From Leisingera aquaemixtae (GTDB lineage Bacteria > Pseudomonadota > Alphaproteobacteria > Rhodobacterales > Rhodobacteraceae), in assembly GCF_019801145.1 (NCBI RefSeq), contig NZ_JAHVJQ010000003.1:434001-498000 (forward strand): a stretch of DNA of 64,000 bases, written 5' to 3'. Positions 1 to 8,689 of this stretch are shown here, piece after piece. Position 1 is the first letter of the stretch. Each line of letters begins with the position of its first letter. A program made the translations under genes and the position numbers. Below the pieces are notes generated by a model. That model made no database searches. It was not told where the DNA came from and saw only the letters and a list, made by a program, of their open reading frames with translations.

Positions 1-186
1 ACAAGCGGCATCGCCTCCAGCGGCAGCTGGGATGCTGCCGCGCTGCTGCTGGCCGGCCCGACCCAGGTCAAACACCTGTTTGTCGAAGGCAGGCAGATCA
101 TCCGCGGCGGCGAGCTGGCGACTTTGGACCTGCCGCGGCTGCTGGAGCGCCATCGCGGCCTGGCGCACAAGCTGATGCAGGGGTGA
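1..186 (+). CDS. Amidohydrolase-family deaminase, C-terminal fragment
   Basis: The window begins inside this gene; only the last 61 codons and the TGA are visible. The reading frame is open from base 1. The tail carries a strand-rich stretch (VKHLFVEGRQII) followed by a helix (LERHRGLAHKLM). This is the usual end of cytosine-deaminase-like amidohydrolases such as 8-oxoguanine deaminase or hydroxydechloroatrazine ethylaminohydrolase, where the C-terminus closes the composite beta-sandwich beside the TIM barrel. No catalytic residue is in view. A guanine deaminase on the opposite strand lies 450 bp away, which fits a purine-deamination neighbourhood. The family call is moderate and the exact substrate is unknown. 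Confidence 0.6.
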   Translation, partial: TSGIASSGSWDAAALLLAGPTQVKHLFVEGRQIIRGGELATLDLPRLLERHRGLAHKLMQG

Positions 187-190
187 CGCC

Positions 191-631
191 ATGAAGAAAC
201 GGCGGCTTGCCGCGGCCTTCCTCCTCCTGTGGGCCGTCGAGGCCCAGGCGGAAGATGTGGACCGCTCCGCCGCCGTGGCCGGCGTCAATGGCTTGCGTGC
301 AGGCTCCGGCCTGCCGCCGCTGGCTTATTCCGCCGGGCTGGAACAGGCCGCGCAGGCCCATGCCGGGGACATGGCGCGCAAAGGGTTCTTTTCCCACACC
401 GGCAGCGGCGGCAGCAGTCTTGGCACCCGCCTGAAGCGTGCTGGCTATGGCTGGTGCGCGGCTGCCGAGAACATTGCCAAGGGCCAGCCCGGGCTGGCCG
501 AGGCGATGGCCAGCTGGCAAGCCTCCCGCGGCCACCGCAGAAACATGCTCAGCCGCGAGGTGACCGAATTCGCCGTCGCCCGCGGCGCGGGCAATATCTG
601 GGTGATGGTGCTGGCCCGGCCGGGCTGCTGA
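191..631 (+). CDS. Secreted CAP-domain (SCP/PR1-like) protein
   Basis: A 146-residue exported protein. Residues 1-20 form a signal peptide (KKRR, hydrophobic core, AQA cleavage site). The rest is one CAP domain: HAGDMA (57-62), FFSHT (66-70), AENIA (92-96) and GHRRNML (114-120). These motifs hold the two His and two Glu-type cavity residues of bacterial SCP-like proteins. Bacterial CAP proteins are extracytoplasmic; some bind lipids or peptidoglycan, but most have no known activity. The start lies 4 bp after the upstream amidohydrolase stop, so the two are probably co-transcribed. The gene converges on guanine deaminase with an 11-bp gap. Confidence 0.85.
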   Translation: MKKRRLAAAFLLLWAVEAQAEDVDRSAAVAGVNGLRAGSGLPPLAYSAGLEQAAQAHAGDMARKGFFSHTGSGGSSLGTRLKRAGYGWCAAAENIAKGQPGLAEAMASWQASRGHRRNMLSREVTEFAVARGAGNIWVMVLARPGC

Positions 632-641
632 TCCGGCGCTG

Positions 642-1937
642 CTAGCTGCGCTTGACCGGCTTGCCGCCGATCCAGACCTCGGCAATGGCGCGGTCATCGC
701 CCATCATGATGGTTGGGAACACCGCTTCCCACACATCTCCGGCCCGCTCGGACCTCTGGGTGATGGCCGGGGTGGAGGCCAGGTTCAGCACCACCAGATC
801 CGCGTCCATGCCTGCCGCGATGTTCCCGATCTTCCCTTCCATCCGCAGCGCCGTGGCAGAGCCCTGGGTCGCCAGCCACAACAGCTGCGCCGCGTGCAGC
901 GGGGTGCCGCGCAGCTGGCCGATTTCATAAGCCGCCGCCATCGTGCGCAGCATCGAAAAGCTGGAGCCGCCGCCGGTGTCGGTGGCAAGGCCGATGCGCT
1001 GGCCTTCGGCCATCAGCCCGGCCATATCGAACAGGCCGGAGCCGATGAAGGTATTCGACGTCGGGCAATGGATCAGCGCCGCGCCGAATTCCCGCAGCCG
1101 GTGCCGCTCGCGCTCCTCCAGGTGGATGGCGTGGCCGTAAAGCCCCTTGGCCCCTAAAAGACCGAATTCTTCATAGGTGTCCAGGTAATCGCGGGCCTGC
1201 GGGAACAGCGATTTCACCCACTCGATCTCATCCGTCTGCTCGCTCAGATGCGTCTGCATCAGGCATTCCGGGTGCTTGGCCCAAAGCGCGCCCATTGCCT
1301 CCAGCTGTTCGGGTGTCGAGGTAGGGGAGAACCGTGGTGTGATCGCATATTCCAGCCGGTCCACCCCGTGCCAGCGCGCAATCAGCGCCTCGCTGTCGTC
1401 ATAGGCCGACTGCGGGGTGTCGCGCAGCCCGTCGGGCGCGTTGCGGTCCATGCAGGTCTTGCCCGCCGCCACCCGCTGCCCGCGCGCCTGCGCCGCGGCA
1501 AAGAACGCATCCGCGCTTTCGGGGTGGATGGTGCAATAGCTGCAGACCGTGGTGGTGCCATGGGCCGCGGTCAGGTCCAGGTAGCGGTTTGCGATTTCAT
1601 CGGCATACCCGCGGTCGCCGAACCGCATTTCCTCCGGGAAGGTGTAGCTGTTCAGCCAGTCGATCAGCCGTTTGCCCCAGCTGGCAATGATGGCGGTCTG
1701 CGGGTAATGCACATGGGCATCGACAAACCCCGCCAGGATCAGCTTGCCGGAGTGGTCCACGGTCTCCGCCTCCGGCAGCAGCGCCTGCATTTCCGCCAGC
1801 GTGCCGGCGCCGGCAATCCGCCCGTCCTGCACCGCAACCGCCTCCTGCAGCCGGGCCGCGTCTTCCGGTCGCTCCGAGGCAAAGGGAGAGGCGGAAAAGG
1901 CAAGAACCTGCCCGTTCAGGATGTAACCGGTGCCCAT
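642..1937 (-). CDS. guaD: Guanine deaminase
   Basis: Hydrolyses guanine to xanthine and ammonia in the cytosol (purine salvage/catabolism). The 431-residue length fits GuaD. Key motifs are HVH at residues 75-77 in VDAHVHYPQT (zinc ligands), the GuaD-type run WLNSYTFPEE, a THLSEQ segment (zinc His) and ATDTGGGSS (zinc Asp). The open frame extends 41 codons further upstream, but I place the start at 1937: the upstream codons lack family similarity, and AAGGAAAGGG lies about 8 nt before this ATG. Its start diverges from mgtE 143 bp away. Confident call. Confidence 0.93.
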   Translation of the reverse strand: MGTGYILNGQVLAFSASPFASERPEDAARLQEAVAVQDGRIAGAGTLAEMQALLPEAETVDHSGKLILAGFVDAHVHYPQTAIIASWGKRLIDWLNSYTFPEEMRFGDRGYADEIANRYLDLTAAHGTTTVCSYCTIHPESADAFFAAAQARGQRVAAGKTCMDRNAPDGLRDTPQSAYDDSEALIARWHGVDRLEYAITPRFSPTSTPEQLEAMGALWAKHPECLMQTHLSEQTDEIEWVKSLFPQARDYLDTYEEFGLLGAKGLYGHAIHLEERERHRLREFGAALIHCPTSNTFIGSGLFDMAGLMAEGQRIGLATDTGGGSSFSMLRTMAAAYEIGQLRGTPLHAAQLLWLATQGSATALRMEGKIGNIAAGMDADLVVLNLASTPAITQRSERAGDVWEAVFPTIMMGDDRAIAEVWIGGKPVKRS

Positions 1938-2080
1938 GCGTCCAACCCTTTCCTTGCAAAATTGCTCGGCGCAGGATACCCGCCGAAAGGGCGCGGGTAA
2001 ATTGCGGCATTGGCATTGTTTTCCGGTGGCGGCGTCATCTATTTTGCACGCAAAGACCAAGAAAATCCGGGGGGCATCAG

Positions 2081-3469
2081 ATGAGCAGCGGCGACAACAT
2101 CACCGGCGACCAGCCTCAGGAAGACGCCTACGACCTCGACCGCAAGCTGGTCGCGCAGGTTCTGGAGGCAGTGGAGCAGGGCGACCAGCAGACCCTGACG
2201 GAGCTGCTGGAAGACCTGCACGCGGCCGACATCGCCGACCTTCTGGAACAGATCGATTCCGATGACCGGACCAGCCTGATCCGGCTTTATGACCGGGAGT
2301 TCGACGGCGAGATCCTGTCGGAACTGGACGAGAGCATCCGTGAAGAGGTGATCTCGATCCTGAACCCGATGGTTCTGGCCGACGCGGTGCGGGAACTGGA
2401 GAGCGACGACGTCGTCGACCTTCTGGAAGACCTGGAGGTGCCGCAGCAGGAAGCCATCCTGGACGCGCTGGAAGACGCCGACCGGGTTGCGGTCGAACAG
2501 TCGCTCAGCTACCCGGAAAACTCCGCCGGCCGCCTGATGCAGCGCGAGGTGGTGATGGCGCCCGAGCACTGGAACGTCGGGCAGGCCATTGATTTCATGC
2601 GCAACTCCGACGATCTGCCGGACCAGTTCTACCATGTGGTGCTGGTCGACCCGCGCCTGCATCCGATCGGCAACGTCACCCTGGGCCGGATCATGGGCGC
2701 CAAGCGCCATGTGCCGCTGACCAGCCTGGTCGAGGACACGTTCCAGGTCATTCCCGCCGATCAGGACGAGGAAGACGTGGCCTATGCCTTCAACCAGTAC
2801 CACCTGATTTCGGCCCCGGTGGTTGATGACGAGGGGCGGCTGGTCGGCGTCATCACCATCGACGACGCGATGATCGTGCTGGACGAGGAGCACGAGGAGG
2901 ACATTCTCCGCCTCGCCGGTGTAGGCGAGGAAAGCTCGCTTGCCGACCGGGTGATCGAGACCACCAAGCGCCGCTTCCCCTGGCTGGCGGTGAACCTGGT
3001 GACGGCGGTGCTGGCCTCGCTGGTGATTGCCCAGTTCGAGGACACCATCGCCAAGTTCGTGGCGCTGGCGGTGCTGATGCCGATTGTCGCCTCCATGGGC
3101 GGCAACGCGGGCACTCAGTCGCTGACGGTTGCGGTGCGGGCCATCGCCACCCGGGACCTCACCGGCTCCAACGTCTGGCGGGTGATCCGCCGCGAAGTTC
3201 TGGTGGGGCTGGTCAACGGGGTGATCTTTGCCATCGTCATGGGGCTGGTGGGGTTGGCGTGGTTCGGCTCGCCGATGCTGGGCGTGGTGATTGCCGTCGC
3301 TATGGTGGTCAATCTGGTCGTGGCGGGACTGGCGGGCACGGTGATCCCGGTTCTATTGGAGAAAACCGGAATTGACCCGGCACTGGCCTCCGGCGCCTTT
3401 GTGACCACTGTGACCGATGTGGTGGGCTTTTTCGCCTTCCTGGGCCTTGCGGCCGTTCTATTGCTCTAG
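2081..3469 (+). CDS. mgtE: Magnesium transporter MgtE
   Basis: A 462-residue inner-membrane Mg2+ channel/transporter. Domains run in MgtE order: an acidic superhelical N domain (about 20-145, rich in DLLE repeats), a tandem CBS pair (about 150-275), a connecting helix with TKRRFPWL, then five membrane helices (about 300-462). The pore-region motif SMGGNAGTQ is present in the TM2/3 area. The N and CBS domains gate the channel by sensing cytosolic Mg2+. The next gene starts 9 bp downstream, so co-transcription with the folate gene is likely. No M-box or other Mg2+ riboswitch is apparent in the short upstream region. Confidence 0.95.
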   Translation: MSSGDNITGDQPQEDAYDLDRKLVAQVLEAVEQGDQQTLTELLEDLHAADIADLLEQIDSDDRTSLIRLYDREFDGEILSELDESIREEVISILNPMVLADAVRELESDDVVDLLEDLEVPQQEAILDALEDADRVAVEQSLSYPENSAGRLMQREVVMAPEHWNVGQAIDFMRNSDDLPDQFYHVVLVDPRLHPIGNVTLGRIMGAKRHVPLTSLVEDTFQVIPADQDEEDVAYAFNQYHLISAPVVDDEGRLVGVITIDDAMIVLDEEHEEDILRLAGVGEESSLADRVIETTKRRFPWLAVNLVTAVLASLVIAQFEDTIAKFVALAVLMPIVASMGGNAGTQSLTVAVRAIATRDLTGSNVWRVIRREVLVGLVNGVIFAIVMGLVGLAWFGSPMLGVVIAVAMVVNLVVAGLAGTVIPVLLEKTGIDPALASGAFVTTVTDVVGFFAFLGLAAVLLL

Positions 3470-3478
3470 GAGACCGCC

Positions 3479-4036
3479 ATGACGGATCTGACCGAAATCA
3501 AAGCCGCCGCCCGCAAGGCCGCCTTTGCCCGCCGCAAGGAGGCGCATGCCCGCAACATCCCCGGTGCCGCAGGCCACCTGTCGGAGGTGCTGGCCGGCTA
3601 CCGCGGCGTGCCGCTGTCGGGCTACATGCCGATCCGCACCGAAATCGACCCGCTGCCCGCGATGGCCGAGGCCGCGGCGCACGGCCCCGTCGGCGTGCCG
3701 GTGATCATGGCTGCGGGGCAGCCCTTGAAATTCAGCCGCTGGCAGCCCGAAGGCGCGCTGCGCGAAGGCCCTTTCGGCGCCATGGTGCCTGAGGTGGATG
3801 ACTTCTTTGAGCCGGAAATCCTGGTGGTGCCGCTGGTCGCCTTCGACACCAAGGGCGGGCGGCTCGGCTATGGCGGCGGTTTCTACGACCGCACGCTGGA
3901 ACTGTTGCGCGGCAAGCGGGGCACTTTGGCGATCGGCTTTGCCTTCGACGCGCAGGAGGCAGAGGGCCTGCCACTGGAACCCACCGACCAGCCGCTCGAC
4001 ATGGTCGTCACCGAAAGCCGCATTCTGCAGTTCTAA
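3479..4036 (+). CDS. 5-formyltetrahydrofolate cyclo-ligase
   Basis: Converts 5-formyl-THF to 5,10-methenyl-THF with ATP hydrolysis, rescuing a dead-end folate (YgfA/MTHFS family). The 185-residue length is normal. The family signature GGRLGYGGGFYDRTL lies at about 136-150, and the substrate/ATP-binding basic segment RKAAFARRKEAHAR is at the N-terminus. AGGAG lies just upstream of the ATG. The gene is 9 bp behind mgtE on the same strand. Its last 4 bp overlap the end of the convergent LysR gene. Confidence 0.9.
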   Translation: MTDLTEIKAAARKAAFARRKEAHARNIPGAAGHLSEVLAGYRGVPLSGYMPIRTEIDPLPAMAEAAAHGPVGVPVIMAAGQPLKFSRWQPEGALREGPFGAMVPEVDDFFEPEILVVPLVAFDTKGGRLGYGGGFYDRTLELLRGKRGTLAIGFAFDAQEAEGLPLEPTDQPLDMVVTESRILQF

Positions 4037-4920
4037 TCCGCCAGCCGGGCGCAGGTACTGCGGATTGCGGCTTCGAAGAAGGCGAGGCGCGCCGGAGGCG
4101 CGTCCTGCCGCTGCCGGACCAGCCACAGGTCATCCTCCAGCGGCGCCTTCAGCGCCGCGGTGCGGAAGCTCCCCTGGCCCTGCTGCGCCAGAACAGCGCT
4201 TTGCGGCAGGATGGTGTAGCCGGCTCCGGCAGACACCGGGCTCAGGATTTGGCCGATCTGGTTGAGGAAGGCGCGCCTGCGCAACCCGGCGGAGCCGCGA
4301 TAGTCAGGATAGTTTGCCGCCAGCAGCCGGTCTGCCAGGGCGGCGGCGTCAGGGTGGTCTACCAGCCCAAGTTTCTGCAGCGTTTCAAAATCCGGCCTGT
4401 CCGCCGCATCTGACGGCAGGATCAGGTTCAGCGGGTCGCGCCCCAGCCGCTCCGCCATCAGCCGCGGCGCGTCCAGCTTGCGGTGCAGGATGCCCAGATC
4501 CAGCTCCCCGGACAGCAGCTGCGCTTCGATGGACGCTTGCGGTGCCGCCTGCAGCGACAGCGTCAGTTCCGGCCAGCGCGCCAGATGCGCCTCCACCTCG
4601 GCGTAGATCAGAACCGCCAGCCCGCCGGGGCAGGCGATGCGCACATGGCCGCGGCCGGGATTATCCTGCCCCAGGTCCTGGCGCAGCGCTTCTTCTTCAG
4701 CCTGGCGCCTGCGGCCGAGGGCGGCCAGCGCAACGCCTGCATCCGTCAGGCTGAAGCTTTTGCCGTGGCGGACCAGCAGCGGCCTGCCCACCTGCTGCTC
4801 CAGCTTTTTGACGTGCTGGGTGACCCCGGGCTGGGTCATGTTCAGCCGCGCTGCGGTGCGCGTGAAACTGCCCAGCCCGCTCAGCACAGTAAAGGTTTCC
4901 AGCCAGGTGGCATTCAGCAT
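4033..4920 (-). CDS. LysR-family transcriptional regulator
   Basis: A 295-residue LTTR. The N-terminal winged HTH covers residues 4-63 (FTRTAARLNMTQPGVTQHVKKLEQ), followed by the effector-binding periplasmic-binding-protein fold from about 90. It is transcribed divergently from the VOC-domain gene at 5030. A perfect 9-bp inverted repeat with a 5-bp spacer lies in the shared intergenic region, 11 nt upstream of this start. That is a standard LTTR layout, so the VOC gene is its likely target. The effector is unknown. Confidence 0.9.
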   Translation of the reverse strand: MLNATWLETFTVLSGLGSFTRTAARLNMTQPGVTQHVKKLEQQVGRPLLVRHGKSFSLTDAGVALAALGRRRQAEEEALRQDLGQDNPGRGHVRIACPGGLAVLIYAEVEAHLARWPELTLSLQAAPQASIEAQLLSGELDLGILHRKLDAPRLMAERLGRDPLNLILPSDAADRPDFETLQKLGLVDHPDAAALADRLLAANYPDYRGSAGLRRRAFLNQIGQILSPVSAGAGYTILPQSAVLAQQGQGSFRTAALKAPLEDDLWLVRQRQDAPPARLAFFEAAIRSTCARLAD

Positions 4921-4931
4921 CGGTGGGCCAT

Positions 4932-4954
4932 TTCATTATGGATCGCATAATGAA
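4932..4954. promoter_or_regulatory. Inverted repeat, candidate LysR operator
   Basis: TTCATTATG, 5-bp spacer GATCG, then CATAATGAA: a perfect 9-bp dyad between the divergent LysR and VOC genes. It contains a T-N11-A-type core, as LysR-family sites do. It starts 11 nt upstream of the LysR ATG, consistent with autorepression plus control of the neighbour. The repeat is seen directly; its function is inferred. Confidence 0.6.
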
Positions 4955-5029
4955 TGATAATTTTTCTTTCTTCTCCTGCAACCTTATCTCCGGGTGGCAA
5001 CAAGCAAAACACCCTTCAAGGAGACTATG

Positions 5030-5527
5030 ATGCTGACCGCTCCGCGCAGTTTTTCCCACATTGGCCTGTCGGTTCCGGATCTGGAAGCCGCAGTGAAATT
5101 CTATTCAGAAGTCATGGGTTTCTACGTCATCATGGATCCAACCGAAGTGGTCGAAGACGACAGTGACATCGGCCGTATGTGCACGGATGTGTTTGGTGCC
5201 GGCTGGTCGCGGCTGCGCATCGCCCACCTGTCCACCGCCGACCGGGTCGGCATCGAACTGTTCGAATTCGATGGAAATTACGCCCCGTCCGACAATCTGG
5301 ACTACCGCCGCCACGGCGTTTTCCATTTCTGTGTGCAGGACCCCGACGTCGAGGGCCTGGCTCAGAAAATTGTCGCGGCCGGAGGCAAGCAGCGGATGCC
5401 GGTGCGGGAATATTTCCCAGGCGAGAAACCCTATCGCATGGTCTATGTCGAAGACCCGTTCGGCAACGTGTTCGAGATCTATTCGCACGGTTACGAGCTG
5501 ACGTATTCGGCGGGCGCCTACAGCTGA
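5030..5527 (+). CDS. VOC-family (glyoxalase/dioxygenase-fold) protein
   Basis: A 165-residue single-chain VOC protein. It begins SHIGLSVPDLEAAVKFY (beta-alpha-beta with a metal-ligand His) and ends with DPFGNVFEIYSHGYE (the metal-ligand Glu position). A second His lies in RRHGVFHFCVQD. The family includes glyoxalases, fosfomycin-resistance enzymes and ring-cleavage dioxygenases; nothing here decides among them. The open frame begins at a GTG at 4994, but AAGGAG at 5018-5023 sits 6 nt before the second of two adjacent ATGs, so I start at 5030 (5027 is also possible). It is divergent from a LysR regulator and probably controlled by it. Confidence 0.85.
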   Translation: MLTAPRSFSHIGLSVPDLEAAVKFYSEVMGFYVIMDPTEVVEDDSDIGRMCTDVFGAGWSRLRIAHLSTADRVGIELFEFDGNYAPSDNLDYRRHGVFHFCVQDPDVEGLAQKIVAAGGKQRMPVREYFPGEKPYRMVYVEDPFGNVFEIYSHGYELTYSAGAYS

Positions 5528-5601
5528 GCCCGGCGCCACACTGCCGCGAAAACGCACTGCGGGGCCTTGCTCTTTGGCGCCGCGTTGCCTACCAGCCGGG
5601 C

Positions 5602-6414
5602 ATGCGTATTCTTTTCCTTGGCGATGTGATGGGCCGCGCCGGGCGCCGCGCCATCACCGAAACCCTGCCGCGTCTGCGGCAGGAGTGGCGGCTCGATTTT
5701 GTGGTGGTGAACGGCGAAAACGCCTCCAACGGCATGGGGCTGAGCGGGGAGCACGCCAAGCTGCTGCTGGATGCGGGCGTCGACTGCCTGACGCTGGGCG
5801 ATCATGCCTTCGATCAGAAGGACATGCTGCAGTTCATCGAGAAGGAACAGCGCATCATCCGGCCTCTGAACTTTGCCAAGGGCGCGCCGGGCCGCGGTTT
5901 CCGGCTGTTCAATGCGCCGGGCGGGCGCAAGGTGCTGGTGGTGCAGGCGCTCGGGCAGGTGTTCATGAAACGCGCCTTCGACGACCCCTTTGGCGCGGTG
6001 GAGGCGGTGCTGAAGTCGCACCCGCGCGGCGGGCTGGCGCAGGCGGTCATCGTCGATATGCACTGCGAAGCCACCTCCGAGAAGATGGCGATGGGCCATT
6101 TCTGCAACGGCCGCGCTTCGCTGGTGGTGGGCACCCATACCCATGTGCCGACGGCGGATGCGCAGATCCTTTCTGAGGGCACCGGCTATCTGACCGACGC
6201 CGGCATGTGCGGCGACTACAATTCGGTGATCGGCATGGATAAGGCCGAACCGATGCGCCGGTTCCTGACCGGGATGCCCAAGACCCGGTTCACCCCGGCA
6301 AACGGCGAGGCGACCCTGTCGGGTGTCTTTGTCGAAACCGATGACCGCACCGGGGCGGCCAAGCAGATTCGCATGGTGCGCAATGGCGGGCTGCTGCAGG
6401 AAGCCGGCGTCTGA
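5602..6414 (+). CDS. YmdB-family metallophosphoesterase
   Basis: A 270-residue dinuclear-metal phosphoesterase (TIGR00282/YmdB family). Motifs in order: FLGDVMG at the N-terminus, NGEN, GDHAFDQ, and VGTHTHVPTADAQ, with metal-binding Asp, Glu, Asn and His residues. Bacillus YmdB acts on 2',3'-cyclic nucleotides and influences the switch between motility and biofilm. The role in alphaproteobacteria is less clear. The open frame extends far upstream, but only the part from MRILFLGD shows family similarity, so I start at 5602. It follows the VOC gene after 74 bp. Confidence 0.88.
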   Translation: MRILFLGDVMGRAGRRAITETLPRLRQEWRLDFVVVNGENASNGMGLSGEHAKLLLDAGVDCLTLGDHAFDQKDMLQFIEKEQRIIRPLNFAKGAPGRGFRLFNAPGGRKVLVVQALGQVFMKRAFDDPFGAVEAVLKSHPRGGLAQAVIVDMHCEATSEKMAMGHFCNGRASLVVGTHTHVPTADAQILSEGTGYLTDAGMCGDYNSVIGMDKAEPMRRFLTGMPKTRFTPANGEATLSGVFVETDDRTGAAKQIRMVRNGGLLQEAGV

Positions 6415-6624
6415 ACCGGGCCTGCCGTCCTTGCGGGCGGCGGCCGGGCAGGAGGATTGTCCGGTGAACCCCCGGTTCTCCGGGCAAAACGCCCTTTCCG
6501 CGTCTCAGACCGGCTGCGGTTCCGGAAGTCCTTGCTCAGCCATGTGGTTTCGGGGAAACTGCGCGATGGCGGAGTGCCTTGCGTGCTGACCCCGCCTTGA
6601 ACAACATGGGCAAAGTCACGGTTT

Positions 6625-8403
6625 ATGCAGTACTTCCAATTTGGTGACACCGGCAGCGCGTTTCTGGCGCTTGCAATTGTCCTGGCCATGTTCGTGGCGT
6701 TCCTGCGGGAAACCTATCCGACCGAGGTGGTGGCGCTGACCGGCGTGGCAGCGATGCTTGCCACCGGCGTGCTGCCCTATGGCGAGGCGCTGCCGGTGCT
6801 GGCCAACCCGGCGCCGTGGACCATTGCGGCGATGTTCATCATCATGGGGGCGCTGGTGCGCACCGGTGCGCTGGACGCCTTTACCCAGATCGCCAAGAAA
6901 CAGGCCGAGGTGAACCCCAAGCTGGCGGTGGCCCTGCTGATGGCTTTTGTCGTCACCGCCTCTGCCGTGGTCTCCAATACGCCGGTGGTGGTGGTGATGA
7001 TCCCGGTCTTCATCCAGATCGCCCGCACCATGAAAGTCTCCGCTTCCAAGATGCTGATTCCGCTCAGCTATGCGGCGATCCTGGGCGGCACCCTGACTCT
7101 GATCGGCACCTCGACCAACCTCTTGGTGGACGGTGTCGCCCGGGCGCAAGGTTTGAAGCCCTTCACCATTTTCGAGGTCACGCCGCTGGGCCTGATCCTG
7201 GTCGCCTACGGCATGGTCTACCTGCGCTTCATCGCACCGCGGCTTCTGCCCGCCCGCGACAGCATGGCCGAAATGCTGAGCGACCGGTCAAAGATGAAAT
7301 TCTTTACCGAGGCGGTGATCCCGCCGGAAAGCAACCTCATTGGCCGCGAAGTGACCGGGGTGCAGCTGTTCAAGCGTCCCGGCGTGCGGCTGATCGACGT
7401 AATCCGCGGCGATGCCTCGCTGCGCCGCAACCTCGAGGGGGTGGAACTGCAGGTCGGCGACCGCGTGGTGCTGCGGACCCGGATGACAGAGCTGCTGAGC
7501 CTGCAAACCAACAAGGAGCTGAAGCGGGTGGACCAGGTGTCGGCGGTGGAAACCCAGACCGTCGAAGTGCTGATCACCCCCGGCTGCCGGATGGTGGGGC
7601 GCAGCCTTGGCGCCATGCGCCTGCGCCGCCGCTACGGCGTCTATACCCTGGCGGTGCACCGGCGGAACCAGAACATCGGCGTTCAGCTGGATGATCTGGT
7701 GGTGCGCATCGGCGATACCCTGCTGCTGGAGGGCGCGCCCGCCGACATCCAGCGGCTGGCCGCCGACATGGACCTGGCCGACGTCTCGCAGCCGACCCAG
7801 CGCGCCTACCGCCGCAGCCACGCGCCGATCGCGGTTGCCGCGCTTCTGGGCATCGTTCTGCTGGCCGCCTTCGGCGTGGCGCCGATCCTGATGCTGTCGG
7901 TGCTGATGGTGTCGCTGGTCTTTGTCACCCGCTGCATCGACGCGGATGAGGCGTTCTCCTTTGTCGACGGGCGCCTGCTGGCCCTGATCTTCTCGATGCT
8001 GGCCATTGGCGCGGCGCTGGAAAGCTCCGGCGCGGTGGCCTTGATCGTCAACGCCATTGCGCCGGCCCTGTCGATGCTGCCGCCGTTCCTGCTGGTCTGG
8101 GCGGTCTACCTGCTGACCTCGGTGCTGACGGAACTGGTGTCCAATAACGCGGTGGCGGTGGTGGTGACACCCATTGCCATCGGCCTGGCCCAGGCGATGG
8201 GCGTCGATCCGCGTCCTCTGGTGGTGGCGGTGATGGTGGCGGCCTCGGCCTCCTTTGCCACCCCGATCGGCTATCAGACCAACACGCTGGTTTACGGCCC
8301 CGGCGGCTATAAATTCACCGACTTCCTGCGCGTCGGCATTCCGCTGAACCTGACCGTCGGCATGGTCGCATCGGCGATCATCCCCTTCATTTGGCCGCTC
8401 TGA
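6625..8403 (+). CDS. SLC13/DASS-type permease with TrkA-C (RCK_C) domains
   Basis: A 592-residue inner-membrane transporter of the divalent anion:Na+ symporter/CitT-like superfamily. An N-terminal membrane block (about 1-190) contains SNTPVVVVM and GTSTNLLVDG. Two cytosolic RCK_C/TrkA-C-like domains follow (about 210-385), then a second membrane block with SNNAVAVVVTPIA and ATPIGYQTNTLVYGPGG. The paired SNT and ATPIG-type motifs form the substrate and Na+ site in this fold. Homologues move sulfate or dicarboxylates; the substrate here cannot be read from sequence. It faces a paralogue of the same layout at 8690-10465, with a tiny exported-peptide gene between them. Confidence 0.88.
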   Translation: MQYFQFGDTGSAFLALAIVLAMFVAFLRETYPTEVVALTGVAAMLATGVLPYGEALPVLANPAPWTIAAMFIIMGALVRTGALDAFTQIAKKQAEVNPKLAVALLMAFVVTASAVVSNTPVVVVMIPVFIQIARTMKVSASKMLIPLSYAAILGGTLTLIGTSTNLLVDGVARAQGLKPFTIFEVTPLGLILVAYGMVYLRFIAPRLLPARDSMAEMLSDRSKMKFFTEAVIPPESNLIGREVTGVQLFKRPGVRLIDVIRGDASLRRNLEGVELQVGDRVVLRTRMTELLSLQTNKELKRVDQVSAVETQTVEVLITPGCRMVGRSLGAMRLRRRYGVYTLAVHRRNQNIGVQLDDLVVRIGDTLLLEGAPADIQRLAADMDLADVSQPTQRAYRRSHAPIAVAALLGIVLLAAFGVAPILMLSVLMVSLVFVTRCIDADEAFSFVDGRLLALIFSMLAIGAALESSGAVALIVNAIAPALSMLPPFLLVWAVYLLTSVLTELVSNNAVAVVVTPIAIGLAQAMGVDPRPLVVAVMVAASASFATPIGYQTNTLVYGPGGYKFTDFLRVGIPLNLTVGMVASAIIPFIWPL

Positions 8404-8421
8404 GCCCGCCCGGGCCAGGAA

Positions 8422-8444
8422 AAGGCGGCGAAAAGCTGCCTTCT
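8422..8444 (+). terminator. Hairpin after the SLC13-type permease
   Basis: AAGGCGGC, GAAAA loop, GCTGCCTT (8-bp stem with one G-T pair), starting 19 nt after the permease stop. Only a short T/C tail follows, so it may be a weak intrinsic terminator or an mRNA-end structure. Confidence 0.4.
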
Positions 8445-8519
8445 GTGATCCCGGTTACATGAAACTGTTAAAGTCTTGCCCATATGTAGAGCAGCAGGTT
8501 CTTCATAAGGTCAAAGGCC

Positions 8520-8645
8520 ATGAGTTTCAGGAAAGTGTTTTTGTGTGTTGTCCTTGCCGGCTCGACAGCGATTGCGCTTGTGTCGCAAGTGCAGACCAGC
8601 GGCGCCGCGCGCGCGCTCCCGGTTGAGGAACAGCAGGCGCAATAG
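8520..8645 (+). CDS. Small exported peptide, 41 residues
   Basis: A complete 41-codon ORF, MSFRKVFLCVVLAGSTAIAL..., ending LPVEEQQAQ then TAG. The N-terminus has Arg/Lys followed by a hydrophobic core of about 15 residues and small residues suitable for signal peptidase. That predicts export or a single membrane anchor and leaves a mature tail of about 20 residues. TAAGG lies 8-9 nt before the ATG. It sits alone between two convergent SLC13-type permeases. I do not recognise a family. The signal-peptide character and clean start and stop argue for a real gene, but its size limits confidence. Confidence 0.55.
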   Translation: MSFRKVFLCVVLAGSTAIALVSQVQTSGAARALPVEEQQAQ

Positions 8646-8689
8646 GCAGGCAGCCTCCCGCTGCCGCCGCGCGGTTTTGGCGGCGCCAG

